Source of the DNA: Sphingomonas oryzagri
GTDB lineage: Bacteria > Pseudomonadota > Alphaproteobacteria > Sphingomonadales > Sphingomonadaceae
Direction: 5' to 3'
DNA length: 64,000 bases
Assembly: GCF_029906645.1 (NCBI RefSeq)
Contig: NZ_JARYGZ010000001.1
Coordinates: 1,917,208-1,981,207 of the forward strand
Shown here piece after piece: positions 24,336 to 32,343 of this stretch (its first letter is position 1; every line of letters begins with the position of its first letter). The notes beneath the pieces were generated by a model, which saw nothing but the letters and a program-made list of their open reading frames with translations, had not been told where the DNA came from and made no database searches. A program made the translations under genes and the position numbers.

Positions 24336-24925
24336 TGCAGCAGGTGCGCAATCCCATCCCGATCTTCACGGACGCGCGCGGCGCGCTCATGGACATGGGC
24401 AAGATCTACATCGGCGAGGCAAACGCCGACCCTGTAGCCAACCCCATCACGGTCTATTGGGACAAGGCGCTGACGGTCGTCGCGCAGCAGCCGCTGCGGA
24501 CGCTGGGTGGCCGGATCATCAACGGCACCAACCCGGCAAGCATCTTCGTCGCGGAAGCCGACTATTCCATGCGCATCGCCGATTATGACGATGTGCTGGT
24601 GGATTATTCGCCGAGCGTGTTCACGGACAATTCGAGCTTCCAGCCGCTCGATGCGGACCTGACCACGATTTCGGGCCAGAGTAACACGCCTTATGGCCTG
24701 AGCCTCCTCACCCTCGCCAGCCAAGCCGCGCTCAAGACGGCGACCGGGATTCCAGATCCACTTCCCGCAACGGGCGGCACGGTTTCCGGCGCGATCAACC
24801 GACAGGGCGCTGGTGCCTATGTCTATTGGGGCACGGCTGGGTTCACGGGCGGCCGGATTTTCATCACGGCATCGGGGGCGGCTGATCCAACGTCGCAGCC
24901 CGGCGATCTTTGGCTCCAATATTGA
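24335..24925 (+). CDS. Tailspike head-binding-domain protein
   Basis: 196 residues. The first 90 (NPIPIFTDARGALMDMGKIY, PITVYWDKALTVVAQQPLRT and the SIFVAEADYSMRI strand) are the trimeric head-binding domain found at the N-terminus of P22 tailspike. The following 100 residues are a Thr/Gly-rich tail with no depolymerase, so this is a stand-alone adaptor: it should attach to the tail hub and carry another fibre. P22 encodes this domain fused to the spike (667 residues). Confidence 0.78.
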   Translation: MQQVRNPIPIFTDARGALMDMGKIYIGEANADPVANPITVYWDKALTVVAQQPLRTLGGRIINGTNPASIFVAEADYSMRIADYDDVLVDYSPSVFTDNSSFQPLDADLTTISGQSNTPYGLSLLTLASQAALKTATGIPDPLPATGGTVSGAINRQGAGAYVYWGTAGFTGGRIFITASGAADPTSQPGDLWLQY

Positions 24926-25392
24926 TGAGCGCGGTTCGCGACACTTCGGCGCTACGCACGCTCACGGGGATCTCGGCAAGAGATGCCAGCAACACGCTGC
25001 GCACCATCGCGGCGGGGTTTGCGCGCGATTCCAGCAACGTATCGCGCAAGGTGTTCAGCGCGTTCGGCGGCACGACAGGAGCGGTCGCATCGCCTTCCGA
25101 TGTGCGCGGTACAGGCCGCAGCAACAACGCCATCGCGGTGACGACGGCGCCTTCGACCTGCACCGCATCGGGAGGCGCGGCGCCGCTCACCTATGCGTGG
25201 ACGCAAACCGGCGGCGACCCGTTCACCATTCTCTATCCGACTGCGGCGTCCACGGCGTTCACGGCGGATAGCGTCTCGGCGGGAATCCCGCAGGCCGCGA
25301 CATTCATCTGCACGGTGACGGATGCGGCCGGGCAGACGGCGACGAGCAACATCGTGACCGCCACAGCACGTAATCTTGGGGGATACGCATAA
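24925..25392 (+). CDS. Ig-like tail protein, 155 aa
   Basis: ATG overlaps the previous TGA. N-terminal 50 residues contain SARDASNTLRTIAAGFARDSSN, two similar short repeats. The rest is an Ig/PKD-type beta-sandwich (PLTYAWTQTGGD then FICTVTDAAGQTATSNIVTATA). Likely a virion surface or linker protein between adaptor and fibre. Stop overlaps the next ATG. Confidence 0.6.
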   Translation: MSAVRDTSALRTLTGISARDASNTLRTIAAGFARDSSNVSRKVFSAFGGTTGAVASPSDVRGTGRSNNAIAVTTAPSTCTASGGAAPLTYAWTQTGGDPFTILYPTAASTAFTADSVSAGIPQAATFICTVTDAAGQTATSNIVTATARNLGGYA

Positions 25393-27968
25393 TGGCGCGC
25401 TATGTCGGCCTTGTCGAAGATCAGTATCTGCGGCCCATCGCCGGGGCCTATGTCACCGTCGAAGCGATCGACAATACCGCTGCCGTTCTGACGGATGACA
25501 ACGGCAATTTCCTGAGCCAGCCGCTCATCACGGACGACTATGGCGGCTATTATTTCAACACGGCGGATGGGCTTTACACGATCACGTCCACCCGTTCCGG
25601 CAACATCATCGCCAAGGAATACAACGTCGTCGTGGGCATCCTCCCCACCTCGGACGGATTCCAGATCGCGCTGGCTGCGGAGGCTTCGAACCGTCTGATC
25701 GGGGATCAGCAGGTCGCGGCTGCGGCTGCATCGGCCCTAGCGCTTGAAACGACCCGCGCGCAGACCGCCGAACAGACCGAAACCACCCGAGCACAGACGG
25801 CAGAGGCCGCGCTCGACGTTCGCGTCACCACCAACACCACGTCCATCGCCAACCTGCAGACATCGGCCCGCTTCGGCGAGATGCAGACCTATCGCGCGAC
25901 CTATGCAGATTTCGTCACGGACTTCACGGCCTACAATCCGGCAACTGCTTACGTCGCGGGCAACCGCCTGATCGATCAGGGCGCGCTGTGGCAGAATATC
26001 CTTGCCTCGACCGGAACGGCGCCGCCTACCCTGCCGACGACGACCAACGCCAACTGGATCCTGATCAACGACCAGATCATCGGGCTTCCCATCGTCGTTC
26101 CGACATCGGACACGGGCACGCATACCGATCCGACCAATGGCGCGACCAATGTCCCGAATACCGGCATCCATGTCTGGATGACCGGAGCAAGCGGCACGGG
26201 CTTCCATTACCTGTTTCCGACCGATGCTGCCTATGCGCAGAATTTCGCCACACTGGCCGGCCACTACGCGAACGACAGCACCAACACCGATGTTCCGGGT
26301 GGAAGCGCGGGCGATCGCGGTGCGAAATATTGGTCGCTGCAGGCTCAGGCGTTCGCCAATCAGGCATTGGGCATCTTCACCCCCATCTTCCCGATCCAGG
26401 GCGGCGGCTGGGGCGTGTTCGATCCGAATGGCTACCCGGTCATGCACTACCGGGCCGACAACACGGTCATTCCGGGCTACACGGATTACACCCCGGCGGT
26501 GCTGGCGGATACGCGGCTCTACCTGATGAGCAGCGCATCCAAGATCGCGATTGCCTCTCCGCGCGGAACGATCCGGGGCGAGGCGGAGGACGGCACGGTC
26601 CTGCGCTGGGTGGATGAGGTGACTTCGGGCAACCCGGAGCGCCGCAGCTTCCAGATCGACGGCGCGCGGGCCAAGATGCAGAACACCGCCTTCAACAAGG
26701 TCGTGCTAGTGCTGCAGACGGGCCAGTCGCTCAGCATCGGCACCAACGCGAGCGGCGTGATCACCGGCACCCCGCCCTATCCCGGCCGTGCGCTGATGTT
26801 CAACGGCGGAACCCGTGTGGTGCAGGGCGGCGCTACGCAGCTTCCCACGGCGCCGAACCTCATGAACGACACGCAGGCGGCGCAGCTCGTAGATCTTTAC
26901 GAGGTCGTGGATGCGTCGGCCAACCAGTTCGGTGAAACGCAGTGCGGTGGTACGGCGGTGGGCCTCGTCCCGAACCTCGCGTCCAACGAAATCACCGTGA
27001 TCGCGACGGTGGGTGTTGGTGGTGCCAGCATCGACCAGATCGGCGTCGGCACCAATCCCTATATCAACATGATCCGGCTGGCGGAGAAGGTCAGTGCGTG
27101 GTGCAAGCTGCAGGGCGCCACGCTCGAAATCCCGTGCGTCGTGTTCGATCAGGGCGAGAGCAACTATCCGAACGACAACCAGGCGACGGTCGATCTCTAC
27201 ATCACGAACCTGAACGCGCTGCAGGCGGCGACGGAAAGCGCGTTGAAGGCGACGCTTTCGACCAACGGCTTCACCGTGCCGACGAACATCCCCTTCCTGT
27301 TCTGGCAACCATCAAGCTGGTGCGTCTACGGCAATAGCGTGGGGTCGACCCACTATAATGGCAACGTGCCGGCCGCGCAGCTTGCCAACGCGATTGCCAA
27401 CCCGACGAAGTTCATTCCGCTCGGGCCGCAATTCTGGTCCGCTTATGGCCCTGACGGCCTCCACGCGACCAAGGAGAGCTATCGCAACTATGGCGAGCGG
27501 ATCGGTGCTGCGGTGGCCCGTATCCGCGCCGGGCTGGACAATCTCGCGGTCTATGCGACCAATATTGCCGGTTCCGGCACGACGATCTCGATCACGTATC
27601 ACGCCAACACGCCGCTGACGCCGGACACGACCAACGTCACAGATCCTGGCCAATACGGCTTCCACCTGTTCGACGCGACGGGCACGGAAATCCCACTGGC
27701 GGCCAACCCCTCGGTCGTGGGCAGCTATGGCGTGTCGCTCACCCCGAACACGGCGCTGACTGCGGGCCAGTCCTACACCGTGAAGATTGCCATGCAGAAC
27801 TTCACAGGTGTTCGCCCGACTCCCTACCCGGCGGTCGCGGCTGGGCCGACGACGGGACCCCGTGCACCTCTCCGCGACAGCAGCGCGGCGGTCTCGTCCT
27901 CCGCGATCGGTTCGGTGCCGCTCTACAATTGGGCGATGTCTCAAATCCTCACATTCACGGCGAGCTGA
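25392..27968 (+). CDS. Tail fibre with SGNH-type esterase domain
   Basis: 858 residues. Residues 1-90 are another head-binding-like domain (VGLVEDQYLRPIAGAYV); about 95-150 a trimeric coiled coil; about 430-710 an SGNH-hydrolase-like domain with block I LQTGQSLSIG (GQS in place of GDS), Asp/Gly VGVGGAS, QGESN near 583 and DGLHAT near 688, which offer the Ser, Asn and Asp-x2-His of the site. GQS plus GESN is as in sialate O-acetylesterase-type enzymes. C-terminal 140 residues are fibronectin-like. Probably deacetylates host capsule or exopolysaccharide during adsorption. Confidence 0.75.
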   Translation: MARYVGLVEDQYLRPIAGAYVTVEAIDNTAAVLTDDNGNFLSQPLITDDYGGYYFNTADGLYTITSTRSGNIIAKEYNVVVGILPTSDGFQIALAAEASNRLIGDQQVAAAAASALALETTRAQTAEQTETTRAQTAEAALDVRVTTNTTSIANLQTSARFGEMQTYRATYADFVTDFTAYNPATAYVAGNRLIDQGALWQNILASTGTAPPTLPTTTNANWILINDQIIGLPIVVPTSDTGTHTDPTNGATNVPNTGIHVWMTGASGTGFHYLFPTDAAYAQNFATLAGHYANDSTNTDVPGGSAGDRGAKYWSLQAQAFANQALGIFTPIFPIQGGGWGVFDPNGYPVMHYRADNTVIPGYTDYTPAVLADTRLYLMSSASKIAIASPRGTIRGEAEDGTVLRWVDEVTSGNPERRSFQIDGARAKMQNTAFNKVVLVLQTGQSLSIGTNASGVITGTPPYPGRALMFNGGTRVVQGGATQLPTAPNLMNDTQAAQLVDLYEVVDASANQFGETQCGGTAVGLVPNLASNEITVIATVGVGGASIDQIGVGTNPYINMIRLAEKVSAWCKLQGATLEIPCVVFDQGESNYPNDNQATVDLYITNLNALQAATESALKATLSTNGFTVPTNIPFLFWQPSSWCVYGNSVGSTHYNGNVPAAQLANAIANPTKFIPLGPQFWSAYGPDGLHATKESYRNYGERIGAAVARIRAGLDNLAVYATNIAGSGTTISITYHANTPLTPDTTNVTDPGQYGFHLFDATGTEIPLAANPSVVGSYGVSLTPNTALTAGQSYTVKIAMQNFTGVRPTPYPAVAAGPTTGPRAPLRDSSAAVSSSAIGSVPLYNWAMSQILTFTAS

Positions 27969-27969
27969 C

Positions 27970-28800
27970 ATGAACATCGGAACCGGCATTACCCTGCTGA
28001 ACTCGACCGGCGACACGACCTATCCGCCGCTGCTGAACGATGCGGTGGACCTCGCCGTCGTGTCGCTGGGGCAGTCGAAGATCTTCTCCTATGCGCGGCC
28101 CAAGGATCTTGTCGCGGGGCTTCAGGGCTACACCAACCCTAACGCCAATTTCGCGGACAGGCTCAACCAGCCGGTGCTTGTCGGCGCGAACGGCGCGGGG
28201 ACCGGCACGACGCAGATTCTCTCAGCCACGGACGCGGGCTTCAACGGCAAGCCCTCGATCGATTGCACCTCGGCCCCGACAGGCCCGTATTTCCTGAACG
28301 GGCAACCCCCGGCCGCCTTCACCTTCATGGCGCCGATCCGGATCAACGACCGTAGCGGAACGCACAGCCTCTATTCGATCTTCGGGGCCAATGCGGACGC
28401 CTCGGGCTATAATGCGATCTTCGCGGCGGCGGACGTTCGTATCGGCGTGACGTGGGCCAGCGGATCGCAGACCGATGTCACCTTCACCGGCAAGGTGCCG
28501 GCGCTCAATACCACCTCGCTGGTGCTGCTCAGTCATGACCCGGTAGCCAAGCAGAACCGCTTTATCGTGAACGACCTCGGCACGGTGAACAGCGGAACGT
28601 CGCCGGATGGCCTGACCACATCGTCAACCGCCGTGGCCCACCCTTTCGGCTACGTCTCGGCATCGGCTGGCGTGCCGCTAGCCGGGAAGCATGGCGGCTG
28701 GCTCATCGCGAACCAGGCCTATCAGGCCGGAGACAGCGCTTTCGACGCGAAGATCGCGGCCATCTTCGCCGCGTGGAAAACCTTGCTGGGGATTTCGTGA
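27970..28800 (+). CDS. Tail-associated lectin-like protein
   Basis: 276 residues, beta-rich. FTFMAPIRINDRSGTHSLYSIFG and AKQNRFIVNDLGTVNSG resemble a concanavalin-type jelly roll, often used to bind sugars. GGWLIANQAY and WKTLLGIS end the domain. It directly follows the esterase fibre, so it may help receptor recognition. ATG one base after the previous stop. Confidence 0.55.
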   Translation: MNIGTGITLLNSTGDTTYPPLLNDAVDLAVVSLGQSKIFSYARPKDLVAGLQGYTNPNANFADRLNQPVLVGANGAGTGTTQILSATDAGFNGKPSIDCTSAPTGPYFLNGQPPAAFTFMAPIRINDRSGTHSLYSIFGANADASGYNAIFAAADVRIGVTWASGSQTDVTFTGKVPALNTTSLVLLSHDPVAKQNRFIVNDLGTVNSGTSPDGLTTSSTAVAHPFGYVSASAGVPLAGKHGGWLIANQAYQAGDSAFDAKIAAIFAAWKTLLGIS

Positions 28801-28801
28801 C

Positions 28802-28945
28802 ATGACCGATGAAGAGTTCAAGCAGCGTTCGCGCGAGGACGAGGCGTTCATGAACCGCCTCCACGCGATGACCGACGACGAGAAGCGCCGGCTGATCGAA
28901 TATCTGCAGGGGATGCTTCCGCCGCCCGCGCCGGAGCGCGCATAG
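28802..28945 (+). CDS. Small charged protein, 47 aa
   Basis: Entirely charged and helical (MTDEEFKQRSREDEAFMNRLHAM and so on) with a Pro tail. Looks like a short coiled coil. Spacing to the flanking genes is one base or overlapping, so it is co-translated. Function unknown. Confidence 0.5.
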   Translation: MTDEEFKQRSREDEAFMNRLHAMTDDEKRRLIEYLQGMLPPPAPERA

Positions 28946-29097
28946 TGACCCACGCCAAAGATCAACCTCCGGTGATCGTCATCATCCAGCACGGCAATTC
29001 GCTTGGCGTGGGCCGGACGGTATCGCCTGCCACGCAGATCCAAGTCCCCATGTTTTCCAAAACCCCCGTCCCCGGCGGCATCCGGGCAGGAGAATGA
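28945..29097 (+). CDS. Small unknown, 50 aa
   Basis: GTG shares its first base with the preceding TAG. One hydrophobic strand (PPVIVIIQHGNSLGVG). The stop overlaps the next ATG (ATGA), and a strong AGGAG precedes it. Supported only by coupling. Confidence 0.4.
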   Translation: MTHAKDQPPVIVIIQHGNSLGVGRTVSPATQIQVPMFSKTPVPGGIRAGE

Positions 29098-29282
29098 AGA
29101 TGGACTTTTGCGCCGCACTCGCCGCAGCGATCGAGCAGGCCCCGACCAGCACCGTCGCGGACTCGCTCAAGGCTATCATGCAGCAGACCTGTGGCGATGG
29201 CGCGGGCGGCACCGTGACGCCGCAGTCCGGCGGTGGTGGTGGCACCGAGCCGCCTGCGCCAGGCGGGCCGGGTCATAGCTGA
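29094..29282 (+). CDS. Small unknown, Gly-rich tail, 62 aa
   Basis: N-terminal helix with two Cys (FCAALAAAIEQ and QQTCGDG), then a poly-Gly and Pro linker. No membrane segment. Such short helical proteins commonly precede lysis genes in this phage type, but no function is known. Confidence 0.45.
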   Translation: MKMDFCAALAAAIEQAPTSTVADSLKAIMQQTCGDGAGGTVTPQSGGGGGTEPPAPGGPGHS

Positions 29283-29812
29283 TGCCGGCATGGGCCGCCT
29301 TGATAGCCTGCATCGTGGCGCTCGTCGTCGCGGTGCGAACTGATCCGGTCGAGCGTCGCAGGGTGCTTCCGTCAGCACTCGCGCTCACGCTCGGGTGGAT
29401 CTGGTTCCAGGCGGCCTTCTGGAACGCCTACAGCCCGTCGCAGCTCATTTGGGATACGACGGGCGCCACGGTCAATCCGGTGGAGCTTTGGGCGGCTGGG
29501 GATGCCGCCGCATCGTTCTATATCTTCACGCGGGCGCATGACAGGTTCTGGGGAATCTGCCTGTTCATCACGTACCTCGTGCAGATCGTTTTCCACGCCG
29601 CCTATGGGTCATCGGTCATCAGCTACCCGCTTTATAGCGGGCTGCTTGATGCCGGGTTCGTGATCCAGATCGCGTGCCTGATCACAGGGGGTGACGGCAT
29701 TGGACAGGTATCCCGTCCTATTTTCAGGCTGCTTGATCGGCATCGTTCTGCTCGGCGCGTATCTCTGGGTCAGGCTGTGGAAACGCTGCACAGATCGGAT
29801 GATGGCCGATGA
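29282..29812 (+). CDS. Multi-pass membrane protein, lysis region
   Basis: 176 residues with about four membrane segments: AWAALIACIVALVVAV, ALTLGWIWFQAAF, GICLFITYLVQIVFHAAYG, and LLDAGFVIQIACLITGG, then a basic tail. Its shape and place suggest a role in membrane disruption or host envelope modification. The last 120 bases contain a second gene in another frame (29691-29864). Confidence 0.55.
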   Translation: MPAWAALIACIVALVVAVRTDPVERRRVLPSALALTLGWIWFQAAFWNAYSPSQLIWDTTGATVNPVELWAAGDAAASFYIFTRAHDRFWGICLFITYLVQIVFHAAYGSSVISYPLYSGLLDAGFVIQIACLITGGDGIGQVSRPIFRLLDRHRSARRVSLGQAVETLHRSDDGR

Positions 29813-29864
29813 GTCCGAGCAAGCCCTTCGGCGAGAGCGGGGAAATCCTTACTCCCGTCCCTGA
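29691..29864 (+). CDS. Out-of-frame overlapping small membrane protein, 57 aa
   Basis: GTG 29691 opens a frame that overlaps the end of 29282-29812 and the start of 29809-30216. It encodes one clean membrane span (PVLFSGCLIGIVLLGAYLWV) followed by a basic segment and a charged tail, the topology of a small holin-like or antiholin-like protein. It has no homology evidence. Confidence 0.4.
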   Translation: MTALDRYPVLFSGCLIGIVLLGAYLWVRLWKRCTDRMMADESEQALRRERGNPYSRP

Positions 29865-30216
29865 TGAGACGATTGCCCGATTGGGCGAGGTAGCCGCGTT
29901 GCGCCAGCTTACAGACACCATCAACCGCATGGGGCGGTTCATGCAGACTCTGAGCGAGCAGCAGGGCGCTACGACCGAAAAGCTCGCCGAGATGCACACC
30001 GACATCACGGTCATGAAGCTGCAGGACGAGAAGATTGCCGAAATGAAGGAGCGTATCTCTGCGGTCGAAAGCCGCGTGGATCTGATCGACCTTCTCCATG
30101 CCAAGCAGGAGGGCGCCGGCTGGGCCGTCACGCTCGCCAAGGACTTCGGTCCCACCATCGTCAACGTCGCGATTTTCATCGTGCTGATGATGAAAGCAGG
30201 AGTGATCCACGCGTGA
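29809..30216 (+). CDS. Coiled-coil protein with C-terminal membrane anchor
   Basis: 135 residues. A coiled coil spans about 25-95 (LRQLTDTINRMGRFMQTL, DEKIAEMKERISAVESRVDLI) and a single membrane segment lies at 112-130 (IVNVAIFIVLMMKAGVI). This resembles hemolysin XhlA-type lysis partners. It overlaps the endolysin start by ATGA/GTGA. Probable part of the holin machinery. Confidence 0.55.
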   Translation: MSPSKPFGESGEILTPVPDETIARLGEVAALRQLTDTINRMGRFMQTLSEQQGATTEKLAEMHTDITVMKLQDEKIAEMKERISAVESRVDLIDLLHAKQEGAGWAVTLAKDFGPTIVNVAIFIVLMMKAGVIHA

Positions 30217-30800
30217 TCAACTGGCCCACCGTCCAGACGCGCCTGGGAGTGAAGGCAGACGGGCAACCCGGCCGCATCACCTATGGCGCGCTGCTAACCT
30301 ACATCGCCGGCCGATCGGTGCCGCTCGCCAACGACCTCGGGCTGGCACTGGCGCTCAATGCCAGCGCCTATGGGGTGGACCTTTCGGATGATCGTCTCGG
30401 CGCTTTCCTCGGACAGTGCTGCCACGAAAGCGGCGGCTTCACCTATCTGCGCGAGATATGGGGGCCGACGCCTGCGCAGAAGTCCTATGACGGCCGGATG
30501 GGCAACGGCCCCGGCGAGGGCTTCAAGTATCGCGGGCGCGGTCTGATCCAGCTCACCGGCAAGGACAACTATCGCGACTTCGGCTCCCGGCTGGGTCTCG
30601 ATCTTGTCGATCATCCCGAGCTTGTCGAGCAGCCCTCCGGCGCGGTGCTGACGGCGCTGGAGTTCTGGAAGCTGCGCGGTCTGAACGAGATGGCCGACCG
30701 CGAGGATTGGACCGGCATCACGCGCCGGATCAACGGCGGTATCGCGGGACTTCAGAGCCGCTTGATCTACATAAATAAAGCTAGAGGGGTTCTATCGTGA
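30213..30800 (+). CDS. Endolysin, glycoside hydrolase 19-like
   Basis: 195 residues. GH19/chitinase-like muramidase pattern: an N-terminal binding-type segment, LGAFLGQCCHESGGFTYLRE with the catalytic Glu (about residue 72), then FKYRGRGLIQLTGKDNYRDFG and a final GITRRINGG segment. It has no signal peptide, so it needs a holin. The last 16 codons (30753-30800) come with the inserted endonuclease: they have low-GC codons and duplicate, at protein level, the stretch at 31364-31411. The enzyme therefore appears intact. Confidence 0.85.
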   Translation: MINWPTVQTRLGVKADGQPGRITYGALLTYIAGRSVPLANDLGLALALNASAYGVDLSDDRLGAFLGQCCHESGGFTYLREIWGPTPAQKSYDGRMGNGPGEGFKYRGRGLIQLTGKDNYRDFGSRLGLDLVDHPELVEQPSGAVLTALEFWKLRGLNEMADREDWTGITRRINGGIAGLQSRLIYINKARGVLS

Positions 30801-31363
30801 TGTGCCCCCATGTCCGGCCTTCGCGCAAGGCTTGGATGGCCCCCTTGGAGACGCCTAACCGCATCCCAACCAATCTGCTACTCAAACCGGAGGCTAACAG
30901 TTGCTTCGCGGTCAGCGCAGATTCAGCAGTTAGCTTCGCTTTGCCATTGCTTTCACCGCGAACAAAAACCGCTCGGCCGGCGGAGTGCTGGCGGGCCGTG
31001 TTCTCGGACAGAGAAACATACTCTAAATTTTTCAAGGAATTGTCAGTTTTATCCCCGTTTAGATGGTCAACTGAAAAATCCGAGGCCCCCGCAAAGGCGA
31101 GCATTACAAGGCGGTGGACAAGAAAGCGTGTTGGCCGGTTATCACGCCACAGATTCACGAGTAAATATCCACGAGAAAGTGTCGGCTCAATCAAACGTTC
31201 GGGCGAATTTACAATTCCACGGCCGTTTCGCAGCACTCTTGCATGCCTCTTAACAGCACCGAGACTGCTTACAGAATACAACCCTTCAAATCCGGGAAGC
31301 TGTTTCCATTTCTCTTCCATAAGAAACTATATATCGACCGGATCAACGATAGGCAACGGCATC
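30753..31363. mobile_element. Insertion carrying a homing endonuclease gene and a recoded endolysin tail
   Basis: About 611 bases of visibly AT-richer DNA separate two copies of the endolysin end. The plus-strand 3' end of the endolysin up to 30800 is a recoded copy, then comes the minus-strand endonuclease gene, and the displaced original end lies at 31338-31411. Its right edge sits next to CCGGATCAACG, an 11-mer also present at 30725-30735. Exact borders are uncertain by some tens of bases. Confidence 0.7.
30781..31320 (-). CDS. NUMOD4/HNH homing endonuclease
   Basis: 179 residues. N-terminal NUMOD4 motif (WKQLPGFEGLYSVSSLGAVK), HNH core HRLVMLAFAG then FSVDHLNGDKTDNSLKNLEYVSLSEN (His-Asn-His-type metal site), and a C-terminal NUMOD/HTH-like tail (VGMRLGVSKGAIQALREGRTW). 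Typical freestanding phage homing nuclease that recognises a site in a neighbouring gene. It is antisense to the late operon, so its own expression must come from within the insert. The 3' end overlaps the endolysin end by 20 bases. Confidence 0.9.
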   Translation of the reverse strand: MEEKWKQLPGFEGLYSVSSLGAVKRHARVLRNGRGIVNSPERLIEPTLSRGYLLVNLWRDNRPTRFLVHRLVMLAFAGASDFSVDHLNGDKTDNSLKNLEYVSLSENTARQHSAGRAVFVRGESNGKAKLTAESALTAKQLLASGLSSRLVGMRLGVSKGAIQALREGRTWGHITIEPL

Positions 31364-31411
31364 CAGTCGCGGCTCATCTACATCAACAAGGCACGGGGGG
31401 TACTGTCGTGA
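31338..31411 (+). pseudogene. Displaced original 3' end of the endolysin gene
   Basis: The last 48 bases (31364-31411) encode QSRLIYINKARGVLS and a stop, the same 15 residues as the end of the intact endolysin at 30753-30800, but 10 of 15 codons differ synonymously. Preceding bases resemble the endolysin at CCGGATCAACG but differ by two bases in length. The fragment has no start and is not expected to be translated. Its GC-rich codons match the rest of the gene; the intact copy's do not. Confidence 0.8.
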
Positions 31412-31725
31412 ACATCCTGAACGCCCTCAAAGGCGCTGGCGGCGAGTTCGAGGTCAACCGCACGATCGGCGCAGTGGGCGCGCTGGCTTATGTGCTGGGC
31501 GCCCATGCCTTCGTGGCGTGGTCTCTGGCGAAGGGCGAACATTTCGACCTTACCGCCTACTGCCTCGCCTTCCCCGGCGGACTCGGCGTCGTCGTGGGTT
31601 CGACGGCCGGCGCTGTGGCTGTCAAGGACCGGGCCGTCGCCACGTCTAAGATCATCGCCGACACGGGCGCGGTTCCGGCACCGCCTCCGCTTGGGCCGAA
31701 GGTGCCGGTGGAGCAGCAGGTATGA
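31408..31725 (+). CDS. Holin-like membrane protein
   Basis: 105 residues from GTG 31408, which overlaps the TGA of the displaced endolysin end. Two membrane segments: TIGAVGALAYVLGAHAFVAW and LAFPGGLGVVVGSTAGAVAV, with a Pro-rich acidic C-terminus. This fits class II holin topology and lies next to the endolysin and spanins. Holin identity is inferred from topology and position; another candidate is 29691-29864. Confidence 0.6.
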   Translation: MNILNALKGAGGEFEVNRTIGAVGALAYVLGAHAFVAWSLAKGEHFDLTAYCLAFPGGLGVVVGSTAGAVAVKDRAVATSKIIADTGAVPAPPPLGPKVPVEQQV

Positions 31726-32168
31726 TCGCAACCATTCTCGCCCGCTGGATCGGCGCCAAGGCCGCTGCATGGCTTGCAGACCTACTGCCGTACATCCTGA
31801 TCGGCGCAGCCTGCCTTGGTGCCTTCCTCTGGATCCACGGGATGCAGACGACCATCGCGGACCAGAAAACGCAGATCGGGACGCTGCAGATCAACCTCTC
31901 CGCCGAACAGGCCGCCCGCAAAGCCGATGTCGCTGGCCTCACCACGCTATCGCAGGGCCTCGTCGCGGCCAGCTCGGCGAAAGCATCCGATCAAGCCGCG
32001 CTTACAGGAACGATCGATGTCGCGAATCCGCCTGCTGCCAGCCCTGCTCTTGGCGCTTTCCTTGCCTGCTTGCGGGACGCCGACTCCGGAAACGGTAAGC
32101 CGTGTGCCGCCTCCGGAACTGGTGCAGCCGCTCCCGGCGCAACCGGAAGTGCCGGCGCAGGCAAATGA
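31722..32168 (+). CDS. i-spanin (Rz-like)
   Basis: 148 residues. One N-terminal membrane anchor (about 18-40, ADLLPYILIGAACLGAFLWI), then a periplasmic coiled coil (TTIADQKTQIGTLQINLSAEQAARKADVAG) and a Gly/Ala tail. This is the Rz class: inner membrane spanin component. The outer-membrane lipoprotein partner starts inside this gene in another frame, the usual embedded arrangement. Confidence 0.75.
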   Translation: MIATILARWIGAKAAAWLADLLPYILIGAACLGAFLWIHGMQTTIADQKTQIGTLQINLSAEQAARKADVAGLTTLSQGLVAASSAKASDQAALTGTIDVANPPAASPALGAFLACLRDADSGNGKPCAASGTGAAAPGATGSAGAGK

Positions 32169-32283
32169 CGCCACGGTCGCTCAGTATATCGTGGCCCTAA
32201 GGGCGGCGCTGCGGGACGTGTCGGCGCGGTACAATGCGCTCGTCACCTGGGCGACGGCACCATCCGCACCATCCAAGCCCTAA
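32017..32283 (+). CDS. o-spanin (Rz1-like lipoprotein), overlapping Rz
   Basis: 88 residues from ATG 32017. A signal peptide with lipobox LLALSLPACG (Cys near residue 19) and a Pro/Glu-rich mature chain (PPPELVQPLPAQPEVPAQ) then a helix. The first 152 bases lie inside the Rz-like gene at +1 frame. Lipidated o-spanin spans the periplasm to Rz and fuses the membranes in the last step of lysis. Longer than lambda Rz1 (60). Confidence 0.8.
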   Translation: MSRIRLLPALLLALSLPACGTPTPETVSRVPPPELVQPLPAQPEVPAQANDATVAQYIVALRAALRDVSARYNALVTWATAPSAPSKP

Positions 32284-32343
32284 CCCTCTGCATCATCCTG
32301 CCGCTGGTTGTGGTGATGCTCTTGGACTGGTGGTGTAGGTGAA

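Noticed and set aside
30781-31338. Group I intron in the endolysin gene
   Set aside because: The endonuclease gene fills almost the whole insert and overlaps the recoded end of the endolysin by 20 bases, leaving no room for an intron core. The endolysin is already complete before the insert.
30797-31411. Open plus-strand frame of 204 codons through the insert
   Set aside because: It is the antisense of the HNH gene, with no ribosome site and no domain; it only joins the displaced endolysin end by chance of frame.
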